Position numbers and translations under genes: made by a program | In this document: positions 52,688 through 61,800 of the stretch, piece by piece | Numbering within the stretch: the first letter of the stretch is position 1 | Layout of the letters: each line of letters begins with the position of its first letter | NCBI GenBank assembly: GCA_965366625.1 | Contig: CBDUGP010000018.1 | Coordinates: 1 to 64,000, forward strand | Reading direction: 5' to 3' | Source: JAUIJL01 sp965366625 | GTDB taxonomy: Bacteria > Acidobacteriota > Thermoanaerobaculia > Multivoradales > J023 | Length of the DNA: 64,000 nt | Notes under the pieces: model-generated | The model's database searches: none | Told to the model about the DNA's origin: nothing | What the model saw: the letters and a program-made list of their open reading frames with translations, nothing else

Positions 52688-53362
52688 ATGCTCAAGCGTT
52701 CCCTGATTGCCTTTGCCACACTGGCGTTGCTCGCCGGTTCCGCATTCGGCGCCACCTCGCTGTCCGTCACCGCCGACGCCGCTATGGCCGGCACCAACTT
52801 CGGCCTCGAAGTCACCTTTGACGGCGCCGGTGGCATCGCCAAAGTCGTCGACGACACCCCGGCCGACGAGAGCACCTACCGGGCTCAATTCTGGATCGAC
52901 TTCTCGAACGTCACCATGGCGGACTCGACCTTCTTCGTATTCCAACGCTCGACCGACACCGACTTGTTCCGTTCCGGCCACCAACTCCTGGTGACCCGCA
53001 AGAACAACCTCTATCGTGTCTCCGGCCGCGCCGGCACCAATAATCCGACCGCTTTCCGCATCACCCCTCGCCTCAACGTCACTGATGCCTGTGGCCCGGT
53101 TCACCTCCAAATCGAGCGTACCCAGAGCCCGACCCCGGGTGTTGGCGACGGCGAGCTGACGATCACGGTCCTCGACGGTGGCACCTGCTTGGCCGACGGC
53201 ACGTTCGTGAACACCACCCAATTCCACGGTAATGGTGTGAACAACTCCAACGTCAACATTGACGACCTGCACTTCGGCGCTGTCGGCAGTGTTTCGACCA
53301 GCACCACCGGTGATCTCTACCTCGACGAGTTCGCTTCTTTCCGGACCCTCTCGGCTCCGTAA
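52688..53362 (+). CDS. Small secreted beta-rich protein, putative ECF target
   Basis: The 224-residue protein has a clear signal peptide (LIAFATLALLAGSAFGA-T) and AGGAGATAAGAAG before its ATG. The mature part is beta-rich with many Thr, Asn and Asp residues and two cysteines (ACGPV, GTCLAD), which may form one disulfide. Codons end almost always in C or G, which suggests high expression. Two tandem ECF-type promoter motifs precede it and an intrinsic terminator follows, so it is an autonomous, probably strongly induced unit. I do not recognise the family; a concanavalin-like fold is possible. Confidence 0.8.
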   Translation: MLKRSLIAFATLALLAGSAFGATSLSVTADAAMAGTNFGLEVTFDGAGGIAKVVDDTPADESTYRAQFWIDFSNVTMADSTFFVFQRSTDTDLFRSGHQLLVTRKNNLYRVSGRAGTNNPTAFRITPRLNVTDACGPVHLQIERTQSPTPGVGDGELTITVLDGGTCLADGTFVNTTQFHGNGVNNSNVNIDDLHFGAVGSVSTSTTGDLYLDEFASFRTLSAP

Positions 53363-53387
53363 AGCGATCTTTCGAAGTTAGTGAACG

Positions 53388-53420
53388 GCGCCCGGCCGGC
53401 TGATGCCACCGGGCGCTTTT
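53388..53420 (+). terminator. Intrinsic terminator after the secreted-protein gene
   Basis: GCGCCCGG (53388-53395) pairs with CCGGGCGC (53409-53416) in a perfect 8-bp stem, directly followed by TTTT then CTTGTTT. It lies 26 bp after the stop codon. Confidence 0.85.
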
Positions 53421-53472
53421 CTTGTTTGATCCAGTAGACCTGCAGCTCGGCTTCTCACCACAGGACCCCTTG

Positions 53473-54954
53473 ATGAATCCTCCGTCACGCGTTGAAAACG
53501 TTCTGCTGGCCCTGGCCGTCGTCGGATTGATGGGAACCGTTTTTTGCGCGGTGGGTTGGTATCTACACAGCCAAAAGACCGTCGGGTTCGAGGACTTGCT
53601 GCAAGAGGATCGGCAGCGGCTGATCGAGAGCTTCCTCGAAACCACGGGTCATTCCTACACCCCTGCCTGGTACGAGCCCGAACTCGCCTACACCCTGCAC
53701 AGAAATCAAGAGTTGACCGCCTGGGCCGACACGTTCCAATCCAACGAACTCGGTTTTCGGGCGCCTGCCCCGGCCAAGAAGGCGGGAGTTTTTCGTATTC
53801 TCTTCGTCGGAGACTCGTGGACTTACGGCATGGGAGTTTCTGAGCAGGAAGCCTTTCCGGCTCAGCTCGAAAAATTGGCCAACGAGATGCTGCCAGAGGA
53901 TCACGATCGGATCGAGGCATGGAGCCTGGCGTTGCCCGGTTACAACACCTTCAACCAATTGAGTGGTTTGGAGATTTTTCTCGATCGGCTCCAACCCGAC
54001 GCCGTCGTGCTCTGCCCCACTCGGAATGACAACGATTCAAATTTCTTCGTCATGCCCAATGGCACCAACAAACGGCCGTCGGGTGTGTTCATCGATCGCT
54101 TCGGGCACGATATCGCTCGAATTTACCAATTTCGATTTTTAGCCTCCTATCGCTGGACCGAGCGTTGGCAGATGGCTTTTGACAGGATTCGAGCGGCGGA
54201 GCTTCGCCTCGACCAAGAGCGGATTCCATTCCACATGTTTTTCGTCGCCTATTGGGAGCCGGCGGTGATTCACGATTTCGTCGGACGGGCGGGCATCGAA
54301 GCACCCTATGTGATCGCACCCAACGAGATGGTGGACGGTAAATGGCGCGGCACCACCCAATGGCGCCACGGTACTCCCGAGGCCTATAGCCTCTACGCTC
54401 GGATGTTGTATCGCAACTTGGCACCGCAGCTGGGTTGGCCGGAGCTGCCGATGGATCCGGAGAAGGATCCCTTGCAGGCCGAGGCCTTTTCCGGCTTGCC
54501 GAATGGAGATTGGCGGCAGGTGACGGACCGGCTGCTCAGGCAATGGTCCGAAAGAATTGACACGCGATTCCGGCCGGGCAAAGTCTCGGACGGCCATTGC
54601 CTCGGAGAGATCGATTGTCGAAACGGTCTGATGGGGCGGAAGGCAGCGATTGTGTTGCGTCGGGCGGAGGGAGTGCGCCATCTCAAGGTGACGCTCGCTC
54701 CCCTGGCCGAGTCGACTTATCTCTATCCCCTTGAGTTGCGGGCTTCGATCCCGACTGCCGGCGGTGAATCCAGCGCCACGGTTCAGGTGTCGGGCGCCGA
54801 GCCCCAGAGCTTCATGGTAGCGCTTCCGTCGGAAGCGGAACTCTCAGCAGGAGAGGTGTTGGAGCTCGAGCTGCGCGCTGCCGCCGCCACCATGGCGCCG
54901 GATATTTTCGCCCTCCGGTCCGTGACGGTGGCCGACGTGGAGCAAACGAATTAG
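53473..54954 (+). CDS. SGNH-type hydrolase with N-terminal anchor
   Basis: The ATG at 53473 gives 493 residues; a TTG at 53422 would lie in the terminator's T-run and is unlikely. After one membrane segment (about 10-32) comes the SGNH domain: FRILFVGDSWTYGMGVSEQEAF (Ser115), ALPGYNTFNQ and LCPTRNDNDSN. The C-terminal 150 residues form a separate beta-rich domain. It starts a run of genes on the plus strand that continues to 61738 (methyltransferase, sulfatase-like, two GT-C-like proteins). The substrate is probably an acylated envelope glycan or lipid. Confidence 0.82.
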   Translation: MNPPSRVENVLLALAVVGLMGTVFCAVGWYLHSQKTVGFEDLLQEDRQRLIESFLETTGHSYTPAWYEPELAYTLHRNQELTAWADTFQSNELGFRAPAPAKKAGVFRILFVGDSWTYGMGVSEQEAFPAQLEKLANEMLPEDHDRIEAWSLALPGYNTFNQLSGLEIFLDRLQPDAVVLCPTRNDNDSNFFVMPNGTNKRPSGVFIDRFGHDIARIYQFRFLASYRWTERWQMAFDRIRAAELRLDQERIPFHMFFVAYWEPAVIHDFVGRAGIEAPYVIAPNEMVDGKWRGTTQWRHGTPEAYSLYARMLYRNLAPQLGWPELPMDPEKDPLQAEAFSGLPNGDWRQVTDRLLRQWSERIDTRFRPGKVSDGHCLGEIDCRNGLMGRKAAIVLRRAEGVRHLKVTLAPLAESTYLYPLELRASIPTAGGESSATVQVSGAEPQSFMVALPSEAELSAGEVLELELRAAAATMAPDIFALRSVTVADVEQTN

Positions 54955-55052
54955 GGCCCATCGGCGGCTTTCCGGTCCCGTCGGGGCCTGTTGAACAGGG
55001 GTTGTGCGGTGGTTATACTGCCGCTCATCCGTTCTACCCCCTCCAAGACTCG

Positions 55053-55817
55053 ATGCGGACGCATCGAACAGGAAAAACAGTGAGCAGCCAAGACGCCTCG
55101 GCACCTTCGAGCCCCACCGGCGCCCGCCAATCCCAAGCAAGGGTTGACGCCGAACGGACGGCTTTCGCCCGACGCATGATCCGCAAGATCGTCGCCAGCT
55201 TCGACAGCCTGGTGACGCGCCTCTATTCGAGGATCCGATTTACCATCCTGCGCCAGCCCTTCTTGGACGAGATCGGCCAATATCTGCCCAAAGACGGCCG
55301 GATCTTGGATCTCGGTTGCGGCTTCGGCTTGTTTTCCCTCTACTTTGCCGCTTTGGAAAAAGAACGGGATCTCATCGGTATCGATCTCAATGCCAGAAGG
55401 ATCGAGCAAGCCACCCTGAGCGCGAAAAAACTTGACCTCACCAACGTGCGCTATGAGGCGATGGACGTCTTGGACTGGAGTTCCGACGACACCTTTGACG
55501 CCATCTATTTTTTGGATCTAGTGCACCATCTGCCCGCCGAATTTGTGCCTGTCTTCTTGCAGAAGGTGCGAAAGCTGATCCGGCCGGGCGGTATCTTGAT
55601 CATCAAGGACGTCGCCGACAAACCGTATTACAAGATGCTCTTCACCCTCATCCTCGATCGCTTGATGGTCGGCATGGAGCCGATTCGTTATTGGCCTCCC
55701 AGTGAGCTGCAATCGCTGGTGGAAAGCCTGGGTTTCGAGGTGGTCCGGCATAAGATGATCGACATCCTGCCGTATCCCCACATTCTGTATGTCGCAAGAT
55801 TGTCGGACCACGAGTAG
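55053..55817 (+). CDS. SAM-dependent methyltransferase, class I
   Basis: The ATG at 55053 gives 254 residues; a GTG at 55080 preceded by AGGAAAA is an alternative, and the frame is open from 55002. Class I signatures are ILDLGCGFGLFSLYF (motif I), LIGIDLNARRI, YEAMDVLDW and DAIYFLDLVHHL, and IRPGGILIIKDV. The N-terminal 60 residues are basic and helical. A role in modifying a surface sugar or a lipid in the same island is inferred from position only. Confidence 0.88.
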   Translation: MRTHRTGKTVSSQDASAPSSPTGARQSQARVDAERTAFARRMIRKIVASFDSLVTRLYSRIRFTILRQPFLDEIGQYLPKDGRILDLGCGFGLFSLYFAALEKERDLIGIDLNARRIEQATLSAKKLDLTNVRYEAMDVLDWSSDDTFDAIYFLDLVHHLPAEFVPVFLQKVRKLIRPGGILIIKDVADKPYYKMLFTLILDRLMVGMEPIRYWPPSELQSLVESLGFEVVRHKMIDILPYPHILYVARLSDHE

Positions 55818-55835
55818 GCTCGGCTCGGCTGCGGA

Positions 55836-57311
55836 ATGCTGATGATGGCTACGCTCCAAGCCCGAGTCTCTTGGGGATTTTCGCTGAAGCTTCTCGGGAT
55901 TCTTTCGGCCCTGGTCGGCCTTTCCTGCGAACCGGGACCCTCGATCGTTATGCCGGCCGAGACCAAGGGGCGCAATGTCATCGTGATCGTCATCGATTCG
56001 CTGCGAGCGGATCACCTGGGTTATGCCGGTTATCCCCGGCCCACCTCCCCGTTCATGGACAAGATCGCCTCCGAAGGTGTGGTCTTCGACCAGGCCTACT
56101 CCAATTCTTCCTTCACCCAACAATCGATCTCGACCCTCATGAGCGGTTTGTTTCCCTCTCGGACGGGAAGCACGGAATGGGGAGTCCCGCCATTCAAGTC
56201 TTCGATGACCCTGGGTGAGATTTATGCCCGGGCGGGTTATCGCACCGCCTTTTTCAGCAATACGCTGGTGTTGAAAGATCCCCTCTTTTCCCAGGGCTTC
56301 GAGGAGGTTCAATTCCTCGGAGATCGGTGGGACTACAGCGGCGGCGGGCTCCAGCTGTCGAAGGCGGCGGCGAGCTTTGCCGAATCCCATCGCGACGAGT
56401 CTTTCTTGATGTACCTTCACTATTTGGACCCGCACGGCCCCTATCGGCCTGAAGAAGAGGTCTATCGCCTATTCGCTGACGAGGTCTATCCGGACCCGAT
56501 ATCTCTCTACCCCCATGTCAGGGATCAATGCCACGAGTTGGTGAAGTCGGGATTCGGCCCGGGTGATCCTCGTTTCGAGGATTTGGTGACCCGCTACGAC
56601 GCGGAGATCGCCACCGTCGACCGGGCGATCGAAGCATTGTTCACGGATCTCGAAGACTCCGGGCTGTTGGAGGATTCGATCGTGGTCATTACGTCGGACC
56701 ATGGCGAGGAATTTCTTGACCATCGATTTGTCGAGCATGCCTGGACTCTCTACAACGAAAGCTTGCGCGTGCCTTTGCTGATGTGGACGCCTGGGGCAAG
56801 CCCGCTGCGGACCGATCAGCGGGCAGGACTGGCAGACCTTCTGCCCACGCTGCTGCAATTGAGCGGCATTCCTTATTCCGCCGAGTCGTTCGATGGCCAA
56901 TCTCTATTCCAATCTTCCAGCCCTGGTTTTCATCTCGAGCCCCAGCGCAAGGTTCATGTCGCGGAGGTTTTGATCCAGAACCGAAATATCCTGCGCACGA
57001 TGATGGTCGGCCGCTGGAAATACATCGCCGCTTGGAAGTGGCATCCTCCTGAGGAACGCGCCGCGGCTTTGGCGGCTGAGCCCGGACCGGCCACAGATAT
57101 TTGGGGCCCACCGATTCGCGAAGAACTCTACGATTTGGCGGTGGATCCCGACGAACGAACGGATGTGTCGACAGAGAATGCCGATGTGGTGGCGAGGTTT
57201 CGCGGCCATATGGCCAATTATTTGGCTTCTTGCTCGCGAGTCGAAGGGCGGGCTCCGACCGCGCTCAGTCCGGAAGAAGAAAGCGCCTTGAAAAGTCTCG
57301 GTTATCTCTAA
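55836..57311 (+). CDS. Sulfatase-like protein, copy 3 (short form)
   Basis: The 491-residue protein lacks the long N-terminal beta domains of the two paralogues. A hydrophobic signal ends LVGLSC, a probable lipobox. Metal-site blocks are VIVIVIDSLRADHLGYAGY and TSDHGEEFLDH. The nucleophile block is SNSSFTQQSISTLMSGLFPSRTG with Thr94, again not Cys or Ser. The protein ends with ALKSLGYL, the same closing element as the other two copies. It is followed by the GT-C-like genes. Activity on an envelope ester is expected. Confidence 0.88.
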   Translation: MLMMATLQARVSWGFSLKLLGILSALVGLSCEPGPSIVMPAETKGRNVIVIVIDSLRADHLGYAGYPRPTSPFMDKIASEGVVFDQAYSNSSFTQQSISTLMSGLFPSRTGSTEWGVPPFKSSMTLGEIYARAGYRTAFFSNTLVLKDPLFSQGFEEVQFLGDRWDYSGGGLQLSKAAASFAESHRDESFLMYLHYLDPHGPYRPEEEVYRLFADEVYPDPISLYPHVRDQCHELVKSGFGPGDPRFEDLVTRYDAEIATVDRAIEALFTDLEDSGLLEDSIVVITSDHGEEFLDHRFVEHAWTLYNESLRVPLLMWTPGASPLRTDQRAGLADLLPTLLQLSGIPYSAESFDGQSLFQSSSPGFHLEPQRKVHVAEVLIQNRNILRTMMVGRWKYIAAWKWHPPEERAAALAAEPGPATDIWGPPIREELYDLAVDPDERTDVSTENADVVARFRGHMANYLASCSRVEGRAPTALSPEEESALKSLGYL

Positions 57312-57365
57312 GCGTTATCGGCTGCTGAACGCCCGCGTTCTTCGGAGCATACGGAATCCATTCCC

Positions 57366-59477
57366 ATGAGCGAAATTCTGACGGCTTTGATCTTGCCGGC
57401 CACAGCCTACCTGCTGTGTTTGGCAGCTTTGTGCTCGGCTGCTTGGCTGGCGACCTGTTATGCGCTGCCGAATTATTGTCGGGGTGGCCTGAAATTGGCC
57501 CTGGTGCTGATGGGGCAGGTGGCGCTCAACGCGGGCATTGTGCAAGCCCTCGGACTGCTGGGCAAGCTGCGGACCGAGTATTATCTCGTGACCTGTGCGT
57601 TGATTGGCGGGCTGTCTCTGTGGTGTTTGCAGCGCTGGTTCCCGGGTCGCTCGCTTCTTAGGCTGGTCCGTCATCAGGTTCGATTGTGGATCTGGGCAAC
57701 ACCTTTCGGCCTGGGGTTGTTGGGCGCCGGAATCATCGGCTTTTTGGCCATTCGTTGCAGCCTGGTGGAAGGGGTCGATTCCCTATCGATCCACGGTCCG
57801 ATGATCGTCGAGTGGTTGCAAACCGCCAAAATTCCGTTGCTCTGGCATTACAACTACCCACTGTGTTGGGAGTATCAATTCGCTGCCAACATGATGTTGA
57901 TGGGGTCCGACGTGCTAGTGGTTGTGCCCCGTGTGATGATCGTTGTCACCCTGCTTTTGATGCTCAAAGAAGTGGGATGCCGGATTGGGCTGGGCGGCGC
58001 CCTGAGCCAGCTCACCGCTTGGCTGAGTGCGCTGACGCCTCTGGTCTTTGGGATCCACGGTCAAGGAGCGTTCAAAAACGATGCGGCGCTGGCGGTGGGT
58101 TTGTTGGCCTGTTTGCTCGCAGTAGACCGCCTGTGGCGAGGCCACCCTGGTGGATTCTGGGCTCTGCAGTTGGGTGTTTTCTTGGCCATAGGCATGAAGT
58201 CGACCGGTCTTATTTTGGGGCTCGGATTCCTGGTCTTGGGCTCGCTCATCGCCATTTGGCACGCGCGCAAGGAGTTGAGGCCGAAACGGGTCGGTTGGGT
58301 CTTGGTCGGCATCCTATTGCTTCAGGCGACGCCGCTGGCCTTGCCGATGACCAACCTGGTCGAGAACGGCAGCCCATTCTTCCCGATCGTGATGGAGGTT
58401 GGGGATTGGATCAAGCTGCCCGGCAAGGTCAGCCTAAAAGGCACCTCGATTCTGGAGCACCGTAAAGACCCTGGGATTTGGCGCATCTTCGCCACCGGTG
58501 CGGGGCGAAAAATAGGGTTCGAAACACCGCTCCTGTGGCTCGTTTTGGGCGCTGCCGTCTTGTGGTGGACCTTCCGGTGGGGTGGACTGTTGCTGAAGCA
58601 GGGGCCACGCGCTGCCCTCTTCGATCCATCCCTTTTCCCGCTGATGTTCTATTCCGTCGCGGTCGTGGTTTTGTGGCTGATGTTCTTGGCCACTCCTTGG
58701 ACCGCGGGCATTGATCCAGAATCTCTCGGTTTTGTATCCAGCGGTGGAAGCCTGAGGTATGCCCTGGCCGCAGTGGGTTTGACCTACCTTTTGTCGATCG
58801 CTTTGCTTCGAGATGTTCTGGGGGTTGTGGGCTGCACACGCCTGGTGATTTTGATGTTACCCGTGGCGTTTTACCAAAGGTGGAATCCCGCCCTCTTCCA
58901 CCTGACCCAAGCGACCGGTGTCAGGGATTCGAATTTCTTGTTGATCGCATTTTTGACGACCCTTGCGGGGCTGTGGGCCTTGGGTAGGCTGATGCCCAGG
59001 CTCGATCGGGCCTTGAGAGGGTCCCGGCTTGGGGAGGCCGGTTGGCCGGTGGCGGCTTTAATCACCTTGCTCTGTGCTCTGCCCGCCTTTGCCGAACTCA
59101 ATCATCAGTTACGGCAAAGGACCTGGGGTGCTTTCGGCGGTCCGTCGGCCAACTTTCGCAAGGCATGGACCTACGTTTGGAATGAGATGCCCTCGGGTTC
59201 GGTGATCGCTTGCAACATGAAACAGCCGGCCTTCAATTTTTCCTACTTCTTCTATGGTCCCGAACTCCAAAATCGATTCCTCGAGGCGCGCGATCCACTG
59301 GCGGGACCCGAGCAAGATCTTCCGCCCGAAGTTCAGTATTTCTATGTGACCTATTACCAGGTCAAGCCAAAACAGTTGCAACAGGCCATCCAGACGCTCA
59401 AATCCAGAGGTTGGTACACCGTTGCCCGGGTCGACGGCAATACTGGAGCTCTCATGAAACGGGGGGAGTCGCGTTAG
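57366..59477 (+). CDS. Polytopic GT-C-like membrane protein, copy 1
   Basis: The 703-residue protein has about 13 membrane segments. The first large loop contains VEGVDSLSIHGPMIVEWLQ and NYPLCWEYQF, acidic and aromatic positions that resemble the donor-site loop of GT-C enzymes using polyprenyl-phosphate sugars; KND follows in the next loop. A C-terminal soluble part (about 590-703) ends SRGWYTVARVDGNTGALMKR. The following gene is a close relative (roughly two-thirds identical by eye) with the same layout. The fold assignment is by pattern, not proof. Confidence 0.75.
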   Translation: MSEILTALILPATAYLLCLAALCSAAWLATCYALPNYCRGGLKLALVLMGQVALNAGIVQALGLLGKLRTEYYLVTCALIGGLSLWCLQRWFPGRSLLRLVRHQVRLWIWATPFGLGLLGAGIIGFLAIRCSLVEGVDSLSIHGPMIVEWLQTAKIPLLWHYNYPLCWEYQFAANMMLMGSDVLVVVPRVMIVVTLLLMLKEVGCRIGLGGALSQLTAWLSALTPLVFGIHGQGAFKNDAALAVGLLACLLAVDRLWRGHPGGFWALQLGVFLAIGMKSTGLILGLGFLVLGSLIAIWHARKELRPKRVGWVLVGILLLQATPLALPMTNLVENGSPFFPIVMEVGDWIKLPGKVSLKGTSILEHRKDPGIWRIFATGAGRKIGFETPLLWLVLGAAVLWWTFRWGGLLLKQGPRAALFDPSLFPLMFYSVAVVVLWLMFLATPWTAGIDPESLGFVSSGGSLRYALAAVGLTYLLSIALLRDVLGVVGCTRLVILMLPVAFYQRWNPALFHLTQATGVRDSNFLLIAFLTTLAGLWALGRLMPRLDRALRGSRLGEAGWPVAALITLLCALPAFAELNHQLRQRTWGAFGGPSANFRKAWTYVWNEMPSGSVIACNMKQPAFNFSYFFYGPELQNRFLEARDPLAGPEQDLPPEVQYFYVTYYQVKPKQLQQAIQTLKSRGWYTVARVDGNTGALMKRGESR

Positions 59478-59548
59478 CGGGCGTATCTCAGCGGCTCGGC
59501 GTCGTCGACTGCTAGTCGCCTTCTCCGTTCGACCCGGAACCTACTCCC

Positions 59549-61738
59549 ATGGGCGAAGCTCTGACCACATTGATGTTGCCGGCCGCAGCATATTTGCTGT
59601 GTTTCGGGACTCTGTGCGCGGCTGCCTGGCTGGTGACTTGTTGGGCGGTGCCGAACTCTTGTCGCGGTGGTCTGAGGTTGGCCTTGGTGCTGATCGGGCA
59701 GGTGGCTCTCAATGCGATCGTCATTCAAACGCTCGGGGTGCTCGGTAAGCTGAGGGTCGACTACTACCTCGGGACCTGCGCGTTGATCGGAGCCCTGTCG
59801 ATCTGGTGCTTGCGCCGCTGGTTTGCCGGCCGATCGCTGCTCAGGCTGGTCCGGCACCATGTCCGGCTATGGCTGTGGTCAACGCCCTTTGGTTTGGGAG
59901 GGTTGGGGTTCGGAATCGTCGGCTTTTTGGCGCTTCGCTGCAGTCTGGTTGAAGGGGTGGATTCCCTATCGATCCACGGCCCAATGATCGTCGAATGGCT
60001 GCAAACTCAGCACATTCCTCTCCTTTGGCATTTCAACTACCCATTGTGCTGGGAATATCAATTCACCGCCAACATGCTGCTCATGGGATCCGACATCCTG
60101 GTGGTATTACCCCGGATTTGGATTGCGTTGACTTTGCTCTTGATGCTCAAGGAAGTGGGGCATCAAATCGGGTTGTCGGGGGGCTTGAGCCAGCTGATCG
60201 CATGGATGGCTATGTTGACCCCTTTGGTGCTCGGCGTTCACGGTCAGGGCAGCCTAAAGAACGACGCGGCCTTGGCGGTGGGGTTGTTGGCTTGTTTGTT
60301 GGGCATCGATCGCTTGTGGCGCGCCTTGCCCGGTGGGTTTTGGTGTTTGGTGCTCGGTGTTTTTCTAGCGATCGGCATGAAGTCGACGGGCATCATCCTG
60401 GGTTTGGGTTTTCTATTCTTGGGAATGTGCATCGGGGTTTGGCATGGGTATCGGCGGAGCCGTAAGGCTCTCGGGCCGAAACGCATCGGCTGGATCCTGG
60501 TCGCGGTGATTCTATTTCAGGCCACGCCCATGGCCTTGCCGGTGGCCAACTATCTCGAAAACGGCAGTCCCTTCTTCCCGATCATTGTGCGGGTCGGGGA
60601 TTGGATCGAGCTGCCGGGCAGAGCCAATCTGAAGGGCACCTCCATCTTGGACCACAGGGACGATCCGGGGATTTGGCAGCTTCTTTGGCTCGGGTCTGCG
60701 AAGCGGATCAGCTTCGAAACGTTGATCGTCTTGCCTCTATTTGTGCTCGGTTTGTTTTGGTGGGTGACCAAGTGGGCGATTCTGGCGGTTCGCCGCGGGC
60801 CGCGGGTCGCGCTATTCGACCGAAGGCATTTCCCTCTTGTTTTTTACGCCGTGGCGGCGGCAGCGCTTTTTTTGATCTACCTGGCGACGCCTTGGTCTGC
60901 GGGAGCCAAACCTGGCTCACTCGAGTTTGTGGTGACCGGCGGAAGCCTGCGTTACGGGCTGGTAGCGGTGGTTTTGATCTACCTAGGAGCTGCGGCCTTC
61001 TTGAGCCATCTGGTGGGCCCGGAGGCCGCCCGGCGTCTGTTGATCTTGGCGTTGCCCGTAGTTTTTTACCAAAGGTGGAGTCCCTCCTTTTTCCACCTCA
61101 CCAGAGTGTTGGAACTCGGAGACGCCAACCTTTTGATCCTCGGATTTTTGGTGATCTTGGCGTTGCTCGGGTGGGCGGGAAGAGGCCTGCCTCGGCTTGA
61201 TCGTGTGCTGAGGAGATCGAAGCTGGGAGAGGCGGGTTGGCCGGTGGCTGTGCTGACGCTATTTCTTAGTTTGTTGCCGCTGTACGCCGAGTTCGTGAGC
61301 GAGATGCGATGGCGGGTCTGGGGTACTTCCAGTGGCCCTTCGGCCGGCTTCCGCAAGGTGTGGGCCTATGTCTGGAAGGAGATGCCCCCGGGATCGGTGA
61401 TCGCATGCAACCTGAAACAACCCGCTTTCAACTTCGCCTACTATTTTTACGGACCGAGATTCGAAAATCGCTTCCTCAAGGTTCGAGATCCGATCACCGG
61501 GCCTAAACAAGACCTTCCGCCCGAGGTCCAATATTTCTATGTGACGTATTACGGGGCGCAGCCGAAGCTCTTGCAGCAGTCTATTCAGACACTGAAATCT
61601 AGGGGTTGGTACACGGTCGCTCGGGTTGACGGCCATGTAGGCGCCTTGATGAAGCGCCAGAAGAAGACCGGCAAGCCGAACCCCCGTCCACCTGACTCGA
61701 ACTCTCGACCCAAACCGGGCGCCTATAAGATCCCATAA
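59549..61738 (+). CDS. Polytopic GT-C-like membrane protein, copy 2
   Basis: This 729-residue paralogue of the preceding gene repeats all its features: VEGVDSLSIHGPMIVEWLQ, NYPLCWEYQF, KND, ENGSPFFPI and the C-terminal SRGWYTVARVDG. It has an extra 25-residue Lys/Pro-rich tail. The two genes arose by tandem duplication; even the bases before both starts (CC-x-ACTCCC or CCATTCCC-ATG) are alike. Its TAA stop overlaps the A-run of the minus-strand terminator. Different donors or acceptors for the two copies are possible. Confidence 0.75.
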   Translation: MGEALTTLMLPAAAYLLCFGTLCAAAWLVTCWAVPNSCRGGLRLALVLIGQVALNAIVIQTLGVLGKLRVDYYLGTCALIGALSIWCLRRWFAGRSLLRLVRHHVRLWLWSTPFGLGGLGFGIVGFLALRCSLVEGVDSLSIHGPMIVEWLQTQHIPLLWHFNYPLCWEYQFTANMLLMGSDILVVLPRIWIALTLLLMLKEVGHQIGLSGGLSQLIAWMAMLTPLVLGVHGQGSLKNDAALAVGLLACLLGIDRLWRALPGGFWCLVLGVFLAIGMKSTGIILGLGFLFLGMCIGVWHGYRRSRKALGPKRIGWILVAVILFQATPMALPVANYLENGSPFFPIIVRVGDWIELPGRANLKGTSILDHRDDPGIWQLLWLGSAKRISFETLIVLPLFVLGLFWWVTKWAILAVRRGPRVALFDRRHFPLVFYAVAAAALFLIYLATPWSAGAKPGSLEFVVTGGSLRYGLVAVVLIYLGAAAFLSHLVGPEAARRLLILALPVVFYQRWSPSFFHLTRVLELGDANLLILGFLVILALLGWAGRGLPRLDRVLRRSKLGEAGWPVAVLTLFLSLLPLYAEFVSEMRWRVWGTSSGPSAGFRKVWAYVWKEMPPGSVIACNLKQPAFNFAYYFYGPRFENRFLKVRDPITGPKQDLPPEVQYFYVTYYGAQPKLLQQSIQTLKSRGWYTVARVDGHVGALMKRQKKTGKPNPRPPDSNSRPKPGAYKIP

Positions 61739-61762
61739 AAAAAGGGTGTCGTTGTGACACCC
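61737..61762 (-). terminator. Intrinsic terminator for the sigma/anti-sigma genes
   Basis: Read on the minus strand, GGGTGTC-ACAAC-GACACCC (stem 61744-61750 with 61756-61762) is followed by seven T residues (61743-61737). It lies 39 bp after the anti-sigma stop. On the plus strand no T-run follows, so it should act in one direction. Confidence 0.85.
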
Positions 61763-61800
61763 CTCTTGTGGCCGGCGAACGGCGGCTGGCGGCCGGCAGA

